Notes: generated by a model from the letters alone, not told the origin. A stretch of DNA of 63,834 nucleotides from an uncultured Clostridia bacterium (GCA_947625985.1 CANQQF010000007.1:1-63834); one strand, 5' to 3'; positions 1-8,679 are shown, counted from the stretch's first letter. Made by a program: numbers and translations.

Positions 1-578
1 TCTTTTGGTATCTCGTAACCATTGTTATTACTGGTTTGTATAGGATTGCGGTTATAATATCTCATCTCCTCTGAAAATATGCATCCACAATATTTTTGCA
101 TATACAAACCTAGTTCTCTTGCTTTTTCTTGTCCTTTTCTGAAACCCACTCTAAAATCTCTATACAAAAACTCTATACCATATTTAGAAGATAATACTTC
201 ACAAATTTCTTTTAGTTGTTCATGTTTTTGATATGGGCTAACAAATAATGTTGTTGTGAATGCATCATATCCATTTTCTTTGGCATATTTTACAGTTTGT
301 TCCAAACGTATTTTGTAACAATAATTTACACAACGATTATTTAAATCATTTATTACATTTTTACAGAATTCATCTAATCCATAGTTTTCTTCAAATATTG
401 CTTTTACATTTATTAATTTAGTATACTCTCTTAATGTATCTCTTCTTGCTTTATACTCCATGTATGGATGTATATTAGGATTATACCAATATACTGTTGG
501 CTCTATCCCTTCTTTTCTTAACGAATCTATACAATATACACTACATGGTGCACAACAAGTATGCATTAATAATTTCAT
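1..578 (-). CDS. queH: Epoxyqueuosine reductase QueH (3' end outside window)
   Basis: Reduces epoxyqueuosine to queuosine in tRNA, the last step of wobble-base queuosine synthesis. The protein starts MKLLMHTCCAPCSVY; the CC pair in HTCCAPC and the later cysteines in NYCYK and YCGC are the metal/redox cysteines typical of the QueH (formerly DUF208) family. About 192 residues are visible and the reading frame runs off position 1, so the C-terminus is missing. The ATG is at 578. It lies 10 bases downstream of ruvB on the same strand, so it is probably the last gene seen of the pssD-pssE-ruvB-queH transcript. Confidence 0.93.
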   Translation of the reverse strand, partial: MKLLMHTCCAPCSVYCIDSLRKEGIEPTVYWYNPNIHPYMEYKARRDTLREYTKLINVKAIFEENYGLDEFCKNVINDLNNRCVNYCYKIRLEQTVKYAKENGYDAFTTTLFVSPYQKHEQLKEICEVLSSKYGIEFLYRDFRVGFRKGQEKARELGLYMQKYCGCIFSEEMRYYNRNPIQTSNNNGYEIPK

Positions 579-588
579 TTTTATACCT

Positions 589-1596
589 CTATTCTAATGA
601 ATATTCATATCCTAAATGTGTATATGCCGGTGGTAAAGGCTGTCTTCCTCTAAGCGTTCTTGCTATAAAGCCTTTTTGTATTAAAAATGGTTCATACACA
701 TCTTCTATTGTATCTACTTCTTCTCCTATTGTAGCAGCTAATGCTTCTATTCCAACTGGTCTACCTTGGTATTGTACTATCATAACATCTAATATTTTCC
801 TATCTATTTCGTCAAGTCCTAATTCATCTATTTCTAATTGATTTAATGCATGTTTTGTTACTTTTAAATCTACAGTTCCATCTCCTAAAACTGCAGCATA
901 GTCTCTTACCCTTTTTAATAATCTATTTGCTATTCTTGGTGTCCCTCTTGATCTACGAGCTATTTCCATTGCTGCTTCTTCTTCAAGCTTCGTTCCTAAT
1001 ATTCCTGCCGAACGATTTACAATTGCTTTTAAATCTTGTTCAGAATATAACTCTAAACGATTAACAATTCCGAAACGATCTCTTAATGGTGTTGTTAGTG
1101 ACCCAGCTTTTGTTGTTGCTCCTATTAAAGTGAATTTTGGTAAATCTAATCTTATTGATCTAGCACTAGGGCCTTTTCCTATAATAATATCTAAAGTATA
1201 ATCTTCTAATGCTGGATATAAAATTTCTTCCACACTTTTACTTAACCTATGAATCTCATCTATAAATAAAACATCAAATTCTTCAAGGTTGGTTAATAAA
1301 GCTGCTAAGTCTCCAGGTTTTTCTATAGCTGGTCCTGACGTTATTTTTATATTTGAATTCATTTCATTTGATATTATATTTGACAATGTTGTCTTTCCTA
1401 ATCCTGGGGGACCATAAAGCAAAACATGATCTAATGGCTCTCCTCTTTTTTTAGCTGCTTCTATATATATCTTCATTTGCTCTTTGATTTTTGTTTGTCC
1501 AATATATTCTTCTAATGTTTTTGGTCTTAAAGAATTTTCTAATCTTTCTTCTTGATGGTCTTCTAATTCTGGACTTATTAACTTGTTCTCTTCCAA
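589..1596 (-). CDS. ruvB: Holliday junction branch migration helicase RuvB
   Basis: Hexameric AAA+ motor that drives branch migration of Holliday junctions with RuvA. Walker [10 protein letters not shown] is at residues 62-70, Walker B FIDEIH near 111-116, sensor 1 GATTKAG, and the arginine finger region TPLRDRFG follow; the C-terminal winged helix holds [13 protein letters not shown]. At 335 aa it has the family's usual length. The start is TTG at 1596, chosen because GGAGG sits about ten bases upstream. No ruvA is adjacent in this window; the upstream neighbours are two glycosyltransferase subunits. Confidence 0.97.
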   Translation of the reverse strand: MEENKLISPELEDHQEERLENSLRPKTLEEYIGQTKIKEQMKIYIEAAKKRGEPLDHVLLYGPPGLGKTTLSNIISNEMNSNIKITSGPAIEKPGDLAALLTNLEEFDVLFIDEIHRLSKSVEEILYPALEDYTLDIIIGKGPSARSIRLDLPKFTLIGATTKAGSLTTPLRDRFGIVNRLELYSEQDLKAIVNRSAGILGTKLEEEAAMEIARRSRGTPRIANRLLKRVRDYAAVLGDGTVDLKVTKHALNQLEIDELGLDEIDRKILDVMIVQYQGRPVGIEALAATIGEEVDTIEDVYEPFLIQKGFIARTLRGRQPLPPAYTHLGYEYSLE

Positions 1597-1609
1597 AATT
1601 GTACGCCTC

Positions 1610-2098
1610 CTATTTATTTATTGCCTTTTTAATAAAATTATCTACAATTCCTATTAATTTTGAATTATCTGAAATATATTTATTGGGTATAAACTCTTTA
1701 GATTTTTCGATTGCTCCTTTTAGTTCTTCTACACCTTCTATACCAATTATATAACCTTTATTATTAAATAGTTCTACTATCTCTTTTTGGTGGTTATTTA
1801 CATGTTCTCCATATTCATGTATACGTGGAATTGCTATAACTTTTTTTCCCTTTTCTAGTGATGAGATAATAGAACCTACTCCTCCATGTGTAATTATTAA
1901 ATTTGCCTTATCTTGTAACTTATTTATTTCCTCTCTTGTTATAAAATCGAAGATTTCCATCTTAGTTGTTTCATACTTCGTATATCCAGATTGCACTATT
2001 ACTTTTTCCTTTATTGTTCCATCTTCAATGTTTTTTTCTATTTCTTCTAATAACCTATGAAAGCTATTATTCTGAGTTCCTAACATTACTAAAATCAT
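1610..2098 (-). CDS. Alg13/PssE-like glycosyltransferase subunit
   Basis: Catalytic half of a two-part UDP-sugar transferase that adds the second sugar to an undecaprenyl-linked exopolysaccharide or capsule unit (PssE/Cps14G/Alg13 family, GT28 C-terminal fold). It begins MILVMLGTQ and carries the donor-binding stretch [10 protein letters not shown] and [15 protein letters not shown] typical of this family. 162 aa matches the family. Its ATG overlaps the TAA of the upstream Alg14-like gene by one base, so the two are translationally coupled, as expected for subunits of one enzyme. The acceptor and sugar cannot be told from sequence. Confidence 0.85.
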   Translation of the reverse strand: MILVMLGTQNNSFHRLLEEIEKNIEDGTIKEKVIVQSGYTKYETTKMEIFDFITREEINKLQDKANLIITHGGVGSIISSLEKGKKVIAIPRIHEYGEHVNNHQKEIVELFNNKGYIIGIEGVEELKGAIEKSKEFIPNKYISDNSKLIGIVDNFIKKAINK

Positions 2099-2571
2099 TA
2101 ATAAATTCTACCTCCATAAACAGCTTTAGGATATATTTTAAGCATTTCCTCCCACTGCACTATAAATAAATCTGCTATAGGATATAATAATCTACCTGTT
2201 GCAGTTTTTTTGTTTGTGTTTGCAAATGTTTCTATATAAACTATCTTGCTTCTAAATATTTTTCCAATTATACACATTGGTCCTGCAGTATGTGTACCTG
2301 TTGTTACTATAACTTTTGGTCTTATTTTAAAATATAAAAATATTGTTTTTAAACACAAATAAAAATATTTAAAGATATATGTAAATAATTTAGCTCTTGT
2401 TCCATATGGTAAAAAATACAATTTATCTCCATATTCTTTTTTTAAATTTACATTTACTTTATCTTTTTCTGTTATTATATTGTATTCATATTTTTCAAAT
2501 AAAGGTTTTAACTGCAACAACTCATTTAGGTGTCCTCCTGTACTTGATATGAATAAAACTCTTTTACTCAT
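2098..2571 (-). CDS. Alg14/PssD-like glycosyltransferase membrane subunit
   Basis: Membrane anchor and acceptor-binding half of the split glycosyltransferase (PssD/Cps14F/Alg14 family). It opens with SSTGGHLNELLQL, the family's glycine-rich start, has a central hydrophobic helix (YIFKYFYLCLKTIFLYF) and the conserved TTGTHTAGPMCIIGK stretch. It is 157 aa, the usual length. It is the first gene of a likely pssD-pssE-ruvB-queH transcript driven by the strong promoter at 2642-2670. A perfect hairpin (2583-2610) sits between an upstream AAGGAGG and the ATG. Confidence 0.85.
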   Translation of the reverse strand: MSKRVLFISSTGGHLNELLQLKPLFEKYEYNIITEKDKVNVNLKKEYGDKLYFLPYGTRAKLFTYIFKYFYLCLKTIFLYFKIRPKVIVTTGTHTAGPMCIIGKIFRSKIVYIETFANTNKKTATGRLLYPIADLFIVQWEEMLKIYPKAVYGGRIY

Positions 2572-2582
2572 TTTCCGCTATT

Positions 2583-2610
2583 CTATATTAGTTTTTTAAA
2601 ACTAATATAG
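2583..2610. repeat. 13-bp perfect hairpin in pssD leader
   Basis: CTATATTAGTTTT is repeated inverted as AAAACTAATATAG with a 2-base loop. In the minus-strand mRNA the good Shine-Dalgarno AAGGAGG lies just upstream of the hairpin and the ATG 14 bases downstream of it, with only a weak GCGGAAA nearer the start. Confidence 0.8.
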
Positions 2611-2641
2611 CCTCCTTATTAAGTTATTTTTTCACATTTAT

Positions 2642-2670
2642 ATTATATATTTTTTATATTTTTCTGTCAA
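2642..2670 (-). promoter_or_regulatory. Sigma-A promoter of pssD operon
   Basis: On the minus strand TTGACA (2665-2670) and TATAAT (2642-2647) are both perfect consensus with a 17-base spacer, about 70 bases upstream of the pssD start. Confidence 0.85.
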
Positions 2671-2693
2671 CGATAAATGGCTATAATAACAGT

Positions 2694-2732
2694 AAAAGAG
2701 GAAGGTTTTCTTTAATTAAACCTTCCTCTTTT
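2694..2732 (-). terminator. Intrinsic terminator after secF
   Basis: AAAAGAGGAAGGTTT (2694-2708) pairs with AAACCTTCCTCTTTT (2718-2732). The stem begins at the secF stop codon and is followed by a short T run on the minus strand. Confidence 0.85.
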
Positions 2733-3383
2733 TTATTCTTCTTCTTGTTTTAATTTATTTAAATTATTTTGAAATCTTGTTGTTAATCCTAATAAAGATA
2801 ACATATAAACTATCAATATTAATATTGTTGTTATTCTTCCTATTGGTATTCTTGTTAGAGCCATTACACTTAATAATTCTGCTTGAGCTAATACAATTAT
2901 CCCTACTGATTTGAATAATACCTTTATAAATCCTAGTCTAAAGTATTTTATAATTAAGTATATTAATATAATAGATGTAGATAGAACAAATGGTAATACA
3001 AATTCTTTTACAATATCTCTTCCTTTAATATTTGAAATTGGAATTATTTCAGTACTTTCTGCACTCAACTCTGTCCCATACTTTTCATTAACTTTATTAA
3101 CTATTTCTGTCTTTTGCTCATCAGTAATTTCTCTTGCTGTTATTGCTGCTGAATCATCATATAATTCTATTGCTCTAACTGATATGTCGTTTCCTAATAC
3201 TTCTTTCGCTATTTGTCTAATTTCATTTATATCAATTTCTTTTTTTACATATAAATCAAGTTCTTTTACATTTGAATAATTTAATTCAAAATTTAAACCT
3301 TTTTTTACAGTTACTACAATTCCTGCTACAAGTACTACCAATAGTACTAAGATGATTAATTTATTATTTGATGTATTATTCAT
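2733..3383 (-). CDS. secF: Divergent SecF-like membrane protein
   Basis: Probably the SecF half of the SecDF accessory motor that helps pull proteins out of the SecYEG channel using the proton gradient. It has an N-terminal membrane helix, a 100-residue extracytoplasmic part (GLNFELNYSN, resembling the SecF G-G-x-D/N start), then about four hydrophobic segments. At 216 aa it is clearly shorter than usual SecF (about 290-320 aa) and the classical DTIVVFDRIRE-type signature in the membrane part is not recognisable. Its start overlaps the secD stop by 8 bases. The assignment rests mainly on position next to SecD and membrane layout. Confidence 0.65.
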   Translation of the reverse strand: MNNTSNNKLIILVLLVVLVAGIVVTVKKGLNFELNYSNVKELDLYVKKEIDINEIRQIAKEVLGNDISVRAIELYDDSAAITAREITDEQKTEIVNKVNEKYGTELSAESTEIIPISNIKGRDIVKEFVLPFVLSTSIILIYLIIKYFRLGFIKVLFKSVGIIVLAQAELLSVMALTRIPIGRITTILILIVYMLSLLGLTTRFQNNLNKLKQEEE

Positions 3384-4872
3384 TGTTAGTACCCCCTATC
3401 TTCAATTTCAATAAAGTTCCTGTTATAAAGAAGTTATATATAATTATTAGAGTAACTCCCCAGAACATAACATTACCAAAACTTACGAATGTAACTAGTT
3501 TTGCAAAACAAAATGCTAAACTCATAATAATTATAGGTATTAACTTTATAAAGAAGTCCTTATATGTTTCTTTTATTGCTTTATTTCCATCTGGTGTTTC
3601 TTTTATCTTTTTTAATAATTTATTTGTAATTACATAATTCATAATAAAGACAATTACTATTGCAAAAATTCCTTCTAAAGACAATACTGTATTTGTATAA
3701 CGAATTAATAATAATAATAATGCTGAAAGTCCTATGTATGATATAGAAGCTAGCAATCCATTTGTTTTATATCTAAATATAAGTATAAGTAAAGCTACAC
3801 CTATTACACTAGCTACACCAATTGTAAAATATTGTAAATAGTTCTCTGTAATATCTGATTCTATATATTTATTTTCATCAGTAATATATTTTATAGGTAA
3901 TACATCATTATTTAAAAGCCTTGCCAAATCACTTGCTTTTTCCATGTTGTCTTGTAGTTTTTCTTGATCTGTTGTAGCCTTTCCATATGTTAATGATAAA
4001 ACTCCATTAGTTATATCTCTATCAAAGTCTGTTGTCATGATTTTTTCATCATCAAGCATTAATGTTATTTTTTTACTTTCCTGTGTTGAAGTATCTTCTT
4101 TGTTTTCTGTATTTTCTTCAGAATTTGTTCCCTCAGCTGTAGTATCTCCTTCTGTAGTTGTATTTTCTTTACTTGTTTCATCGGTAGAATTATTTTCAGT
4201 TGTCTCTGAACTCTCTCTATAATTTTTTGAAATATCTTCTAATTTTTTTGCTCCCTCTTCATTAAATTGTATTGTCAAATATACACTTGTCCCAGCAGTA
4301 GCTGATTCATCAGCTGTTGCATATTGAACTAATGCACTTTTTAAGTCATTATTGTTCATTAATTCTTCTTTAGTATTATCATCTATAACTTTAAATTTGC
4401 TGACTGGTAATATTTGAGTAATTATATCATCCGTATTTTGTTGTTCTGGTATCTCTAAAAACATAGATCCTGTTTGTTCATTTAATCTAATATTATATTC
4501 TTGAACTCCTAATGATTTAAATCTTTTTTCTATAACCTTTTTAGCTAGTTTGTAATTTTCTGTTGTTAAAACTTCATCAGGATTATCTTTTACTTCTTCT
4601 TTCGTATATCCCTTTTCTGTCAATTGTTCATCTGTCAAATTATTTGCATCAGTTACTTCTTTTCCTTCAGAATCTTTTATTTTTTCATTTGTTTCTTCAC
4701 TAACTACCAATTCAACTTGTCTCTGTCCTTTTATATCCATGGTATAAGTATAGTCTCTTAATTGATTCTCCATTCTATTTTGTACTTGTGTGTATACTCC
4801 TAAAAAACTAACTAGAGATACTAACACTATTGCTAAGATTATTGTTAATATTTTAATTTTTCTTGCTTTCAT
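3376..4872 (-). CDS. secD: Divergent SecD-like translocase subunit
   Basis: SecD-like accessory subunit of the Sec translocon. Residues after the N-terminal helix contain YTMDIKGQRQVEL and YNIRLNEQTGSMFLEIP, matching the SecD periplasmic P1 region; the C-terminal third has about five membrane helices. The start is the ATG at 4872, because AAAGGAGAGAC lies directly upstream; an earlier in-frame GTG at 4890 lacks a ribosome site. A roughly 50-residue low-complexity insert rich in S, T, E and N (after SKNYRESSE) interrupts the extracytoplasmic part. The membrane motif that normally reads VDANVLIFER appears as FIMNYVITNKLL, without the usual aspartate, so proton coupling may be altered. Confidence 0.75.
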   Translation of the reverse strand: MKARKIKILTIILAIVLVSLVSFLGVYTQVQNRMENQLRDYTYTMDIKGQRQVELVVSEETNEKIKDSEGKEVTDANNLTDEQLTEKGYTKEEVKDNPDEVLTTENYKLAKKVIEKRFKSLGVQEYNIRLNEQTGSMFLEIPEQQNTDDIITQILPVSKFKVIDDNTKEELMNNNDLKSALVQYATADESATAGTSVYLTIQFNEEGAKKLEDISKNYRESSETTENNSTDETSKENTTTEGDTTAEGTNSEENTENKEDTSTQESKKITLMLDDEKIMTTDFDRDITNGVLSLTYGKATTDQEKLQDNMEKASDLARLLNNDVLPIKYITDENKYIESDITENYLQYFTIGVASVIGVALLILIFRYKTNGLLASISYIGLSALLLLLIRYTNTVLSLEGIFAIVIVFIMNYVITNKLLKKIKETPDGNKAIKETYKDFFIKLIPIIIMSLAFCFAKLVTFVSFGNVMFWGVTLIIIYNFFITGTLLKLKIGGTNNE

Positions 4873-4889
4873 TTTGTCTCTCCTTTTCA

Positions 4890-5549
4890 CTATAATAATT
4901 TTATTCCATTAATAATTAATTCAAACCATATTCCTAAATATTTGGCAGCATATTTACTCATCATTGTTCTAGCCATAAATATTTCAAAATATTTTAACAC
5001 TGGACATAATTTGTTATCTATTTTTAAATCTAATGTCACTTTTCGCTCTTCTTTATTAATTATCAAATCGGCATTTGTAACTGCATAATTTACTCTATCA
5101 TGTATATCAAATGTTGAAATATTTGTATTTACAACTCTATCCCTATGCACATCTGATTTATCTGCAAGAATTAATGCAGCAGATATTTCACTTACAGCCG
5201 TTCCAGTATCTTCATCATGATTTCCAATTGCCATCATAATTTCTGTTCTTTCTTCAATTGGCATTCCCATATCCTTAAGAATGTCATATGCTAGTATCGC
5301 TCCACTATGTGCATGATCAACTCTATTTACACAATTTCCAATATCATGCAAATATCCAGCAATACCTGCTAATTGTACTTTCCTTTCAGGATAATCTAAT
5401 GTTTGTAAAATATGCATGGCTCTTTTAGATACAATTGATATGTGCCTGTGACTATGTTCAGTGTAACCTAATCCGTCCAATTGCTTTTGTGCTCCTACTA
5501 TAAGAGCTTCAACTTCTTTATTGTTCATAACATCTTCAAGAGTTACCAT
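4890..5549 (-). CDS. HD domain phosphohydrolase
   Basis: Metal-dependent hydrolase of the HD superfamily, probably acting on a phosphorylated nucleotide or similar compound; the substrate is unknown. The metal ligands are visible: HSHRH near residue 37, HDIGN near 67, HAHSG and GNHDEDTG. 219 aa. It starts at ATG 5549 after GGAGGAAAATA. It is followed 17 bases later by secD; this HD-secD-secF order is the reason to treat the three as one operon. The promoter is at 5577-5605. Confidence 0.8.
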   Translation of the reverse strand: MVTLEDVMNNKEVEALIVGAQKQLDGLGYTEHSHRHISIVSKRAMHILQTLDYPERKVQLAGIAGYLHDIGNCVNRVDHAHSGAILAYDILKDMGMPIEERTEIMMAIGNHDEDTGTAVSEISAALILADKSDVHRDRVVNTNISTFDIHDRVNYAVTNADLIINKEERKVTLDLKIDNKLCPVLKYFEIFMARTMMSKYAAKYLGIWFELIINGIKLL

Positions 5550-5576
5550 TATTTTCCTCCTTCTCTGTCTTTTTAG

Positions 5577-5605
5577 ATTTTATCTTAAATCAGGAAAAAT
5601 ATCAA
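5577..5605 (-). promoter_or_regulatory. Promoter of HD-secD-secF operon
   Basis: Minus strand TTGATA (5600-5605), 17-base spacer, TAAAAT (5577-5582); the expected start of transcription is about 20 bases before the HD gene's ATG. Confidence 0.65.
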
Positions 5606-5898
5606 CTCTTTTTTAATAAATTATAAATTTTATTATAGTTTAAGACAAATAAGCAAATTTATTATTTATATAAAAAAACATTTTTATATTTTCATAATTC
5701 AATAAAGCAATCTCTTTGTGCATATATTTTACACACTAATAATATTGGGGTTAATATTATACGAGGAAATTTTAATACTGAAATGTTAATAGGGGCTTAT
5801 ATTTACATTTATTTTTTTGGATTATCGGAAAGAATTTTCCTAAATCGAATTTAAAATTTAAGATTTGAATTATGTAAAAATATAAAAATGTTATACGA

Positions 5899-5927
5899 AT
5901 TATACTTTCGAAAAAACAATTTGTCAA
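5899..5927 (-). promoter_or_regulatory. Perfect consensus promoter facing a 350-base gene-free stretch
   Basis: Minus strand TTGACA (5922-5927), 17-base spacer and TATAAT (5899-5904). The region 5606-5898 downstream contains no convincing ORF; it holds a small inverted repeat (ATAATATT / AATATTAT) but no clear terminator. The gene-free stretch 5550-6016 therefore holds two promoters. The distal one may give a long leader for the HD-secDF operon or a small RNA. Confidence 0.6.
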
Positions 5928-6016
5928 TAGTTTTTTTATAATTTTTTTATTTTTATTTATCTTTTGTATCTCTTATAGCTCTAGTATTACACGTTTCGAC
6001 ATCAATAGATTGTTTT

Positions 6017-6379
6017 CTACTTTTTATTCACTCCTAACACTCCTCCTAATACTCCACAAACAAATCCGACTATTAACATAATAATCGATTGTAGATTTAA
6101 TCCAAATTTCCAATTTAATAAGCTCGAAATCAAATATAAAAATACTAAATAAATAACACTAACTAAACCACCATTTATCATACCATTTTTTTTAATTCTA
6201 ATACTCCCCAAAAAGCTACCACATAAAATACTTATTCCTGTTATTATCATTGTTACTGAATCTATACAATTTTCATTAACAGAAGTGTATGTTAATATAA
6301 TTGAAAATAAAATCAAACAAATAAATGTAGTTACTAAAGCTATTCCAACACCTTTTAAAACTTGTATACAATTTTCCAT
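6017..6379 (-). CDS. TIGR04086 family membrane protein
   Basis: Small membrane protein of unknown function with four hydrophobic helices (for example GIALVTTFICLILFSIIL and the glycine-rich last helix ending GVLGGVLGVNKK), matching the TIGR04086/YrzE-like family, often found near yajC and secDF in Clostridia. The start is set at ATG 6379 (MENCIQVL), since GGGGGAA precedes it; a longer in-frame start at 6466 has no ribosome site and would add a charged, poorly conserved tail. 120 aa. Confidence 0.7.
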   Translation of the reverse strand: MENCIQVLKGVGIALVTTFICLILFSIILTYTSVNENCIDSVTMIITGISILCGSFLGSIRIKKNGMINGGLVSVIYLVFLYLISSLLNWKFGLNLQSIIMLIVGFVCGVLGGVLGVNKK

Positions 6380-6499
6380 ATAAATTCCCCCTATTACAAT
6401 TATATTATACTGAAAGTTTTTTATTACAAAAAAAATCGTCCATGCACTTTTATTTTTATAAAACATATACTTCTATTATGAAATAATGGAGGTGCATAT

Positions 6500-7207
6500 A
6501 TGTTATCAACACTTTGTAGTATTGGAATAACAAGCATTATACAATTTTTACATTCAGCAGTTTTTTTAGTTGGATACATACAAGGAAGTAATTTGTTTCC
6601 AGAGCCACTTTCAAAAGAAGAAGAACAACTATGTTTAGAAAAGATGGCAAAAGGAGATGAAGAAGCCAGAAATAAATTAATTGAAAGAAATTTACGATTA
6701 GTTGCTTATATTGCAAAAAAATATACTAATACTAATTTTGACCAAGAGGACTTAATTTCAATTGGAACAATTGGTTTAATTAAAGGAGTAAATAGTTTTA
6801 GCTTAGATAAAGGCTCTAGGCTATCAACATATGTATCTAGATGTATTGATAATGAGATTCTTATGCATTTAAGAGCAAATAAAAAATTAAACTCTGAAGT
6901 TTATTTAAATGAACCAATTGGAAAAGATAAAGATGGAAATGTTGTAACTTTGCAAGAAGTTTTAGAAAATGATGAAAGAAGTATTGAAGATGAAGTAGAC
7001 ATAAAAATAAAAATCAAAAAATTATATATAAAAATGAAGGATATCTTAAAAGATCGAGAAAAAACTATTATTGAATTTCGTTTTGGCTTAGATGGTAATA
7101 AGCCTAAAACACAAAAGGAAATTGCTAAATTTATGGGTATATCACGTTCTTATGTAAGTAGAATCGAATCAAAAGCTATTGAAAAATTAAGTAAAGAAAT
7201 AGATTAA
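6500..7207 (+). CDS. sigK: Sporulation sigma factor SigK (pro-sigma-K)
   Basis: Late mother-cell sigma factor of endospore formation. The first 35 residues form the hydrophobic pro-sequence (SIIQFLHSAVFLVGYIQ) that is normally cleaved by SpoIVFB; then come region 2 (RNLRLVAYIAKKY, DLISIGTIGLIKGVNSF) and region 4 with the helix-turn-helix TQKEIAKFMGISRSYVSRIE. 235 aa, intact, with no skin-type interruption. The ribosome site is GGAGGTG before ATG 6500. A CATATACT sequence at 6464-6471 resembles a sigma-E -10 box, but I see no matching -35. BofA, which controls pro-sigma-K processing, is encoded at 32348. Confidence 0.95.
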   Translation: MLSTLCSIGITSIIQFLHSAVFLVGYIQGSNLFPEPLSKEEEQLCLEKMAKGDEEARNKLIERNLRLVAYIAKKYTNTNFDQEDLISIGTIGLIKGVNSFSLDKGSRLSTYVSRCIDNEILMHLRANKKLNSEVYLNEPIGKDKDGNVVTLQEVLENDERSIEDEVDIKIKIKKLYIKMKDILKDREKTIIEFRFGLDGNKPKTQKEIAKFMGISRSYVSRIESKAIEKLSKEID

Positions 7208-7210
7208 AAA

Positions 7211-7250
7211 AGAATCTAATTAAACTAAAAATAAAGTTTAATTAGATTCT
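7211..7250. terminator. Bidirectional terminator between sigK and the HAD gene
   Basis: AGAATCTAATTAAACT (7211-7226) and its exact complement (7235-7250) form a 16-bp stem with an 8-base loop, flanked by A runs and T runs. The stop codon of the recoded HAD reading frame (7238-7240) lies inside the stem. Confidence 0.92.
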
Positions 7251-8057
7251 TTTTTTAATAAGTTTTCTAAATATATAGCTGCACCAAATTCATCATTTGT
7301 TTTTATTACTTCATCAGCTTGTCCGCTTTACGTTTTCATTTGCATTTCCCATTGCAACACTATGTCCTACTATATCAAACATTGATAAATCGTTATCACT
7401 ATCACCCATTGCAATTACATCTTTTAAATCTATATTTAATATTTCACATAGTTTTTTTACAGCAACTCCTTTACATGAATCACAATTTGCAATATCATAA
7501 TATATTGTTCCTCTTTTTGGATAATTACTATTTATTAAACTTTTATGCAAATTTTTTATTTCTATATTTTTTACCTTTTCTATATCCTGTCTTAAGTTTT
7601 TAATTGTTTCATATTTAGAATCAGCTAAAGTACATTGAATAACATCATTTTCTTTTAAAAATGTTTCTATATCTATTTTTAATTTAACCTCTGATCCGTC
7701 AAAGACATGTAATTTGTTTACAGTTCTTCTATCTCCAACATTCATTATATATCTTATATCTGCTTTTTGTGCTATTTTATATAATTCTAAGCAAGCTTTT
7801 TTATCCATTACACTCGCATACATGACTTTTTTTTCTTGATAATCGTATATCTCTCCCCCATTTGAAGTTATAATATACCTACTCGCATGACATTTTTTAC
7901 TTATATCTTCTGTATACTTTCTAGGTCTACCTGAACATAAAACGACAATTATTCCACTTTCACTAACTTTTTTTATTGCTTCAATTGTTCTCTTTTTTAG
8001 AATTCTTTTACTATCTCTTATAGTTCCATCTACATCCATAAAAATTGCCTTATACAT
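7238..8057 (-). CDS. Cof-type HAD phosphatase, +1 frameshift at CGG
   Basis: Sugar- or nucleotide-phosphate phosphatase of the Cof/HAD IIB class. Motif I MDVDGTIRDS near the N-terminus, motif II CSGRPR, and motif IV MGDSDNDLSMF with the nucleophile and metal aspartates are all present. The start is ATG 8057 (MYKAIF) after AAAGGAG. In the zero frame the protein stops at 7314 after NENVKRTS. At the in-frame CGG (7323-7325) skipping one C gives VKGQADEVIKTNDEFGAA and a stop at 7238, restoring the family's normal C-terminus and a length of 272 aa. One of five such sites in the window. Confidence 0.85.
7323..7325 (-). other. In-frame CGG, +1 recoding site 1 (HAD)
   Basis: Codons read GTA AAG CGG ACA in the upstream frame. 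Dropping the first C gives GGA CAA GCT, which continues the family's C-terminal sequence. Without the shift, UGA follows two codons later. Confidence 0.8.
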
Positions 8058-8119
8058 ATTTTTTCTCCTTTTACACTTCAATATTTCCATAAACTCTGGT
8101 AGAATCGAAATGTATTGAT

Positions 8120-8148
8120 ATTATATCATGAGAAGAGCTACTTTGCAA
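8120..8148 (-). promoter_or_regulatory. Promoter of HAD phosphatase gene
   Basis: Minus strand TTGCAA (8143-8148), 17-base spacer, TATAAT (8120-8125), about 60 bases before the start codon. Confidence 0.65.
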
Positions 8149-8204
8149 CAAATCTTAATTCTATGTTACTGTCGGCACATCTGGTAGTATATATACAATA
8201 TAAA

Positions 8205-8233
8205 AAACCTCTCGGAGAAACTCCGAGAGGTTT
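8205..8233 (-). terminator. Terminator of the 8271-8612 gene
   Basis: AAACCTCTCGGAG (8205-8217) pairs with CTCCGAGAGGTTT (8221-8233), with a 3-base loop, followed on the minus strand by further T residues. Confidence 0.9.
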
Positions 8234-8270
8234 AAATGCCATTAGGTTTCCCTAACCCATCTAACGAAAA

Positions 8271-8612
8271 CTAATCTTCCCAAATAAAAATTTCAATTGG
8301 AAGCTGAATTTCAATGTCATCGTCTTTAAAAACAAGTGCTTGACCAATAATTTCAGTTCCGGCAGGAAGTACTAATGAATCTCCATTTTTCATTGACACT
8401 AAGTAACCATTTTCTCTTATTGCAATTCTCACACTATTTTTAGCTGCATTGAGTCTAGCAAATTCTGCAAAGAGTTCAAATTCGCTTCTATAATGTGGTT
8501 CATGGAAGAGTACTACTGGTTGTTTACGAATTTCAATAGCCCTAGAATATCTTCCTGTTGTAGCGTCAGTCCAAATTCTATCTTCCTCCACCTTATATAT
8601 TCTTTTATTCAT
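8271..8612 (-). CDS. Uncharacterised 113-aa protein
   Basis: I do not recognise this family. The protein is soluble, starting MNKRIYKVEEDRIWTD, with alternating short strands (RAIEIRKQPVVLFHEP; VRIAIRENGYLVSMK; EIQLPIEIFIWED), so probably a small beta-rich fold with no cysteine and no membrane segment. It has a clear AGAGGTG ribosome site, its own promoter (8680-8708) and its own strong terminator (8205-8233), so it is a complete single-gene unit and very probably real. Confidence 0.75.
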   Translation of the reverse strand: MNKRIYKVEEDRIWTDATTGRYSRAIEIRKQPVVLFHEPHYRSEFELFAEFARLNAAKNSVRIAIRENGYLVSMKNGDSLVLPAGTEIIGQALVFKDDDIEIQLPIEIFIWED

Positions 8613-8679
8613 TAGTTTTCACCTCTGTCACTTTACAAAGCGACTTGAAACCTATCGTACAATTACGATTACGTGTTCT

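Noticed and set aside
4873..4890. GTG start for secD at 4890
   Set aside because: No ribosome site; AAAGGAG lies inside this stretch and points to ATG 4872.
5953..6027. Short open frame with VETCNTRAIRDTKDK after the TIGR04086 gene
   Set aside because: It looks protein-like but has no start codon, overlaps the end of the previous gene and is only 24 codons long.
6464..6471. Sigma-E promoter for sigK
   Set aside because: Only a -10-like CATATACT is visible; no convincing -35 at the right distance.
7314..8057. HAD, truA, comEC and ppaC as ordinary pseudogenes
   Set aside because: Five breaks of identical form (C before GGN, CGG in phase) with intact motifs on both sides are not the pattern of random decay; a systematic read error remains possible.
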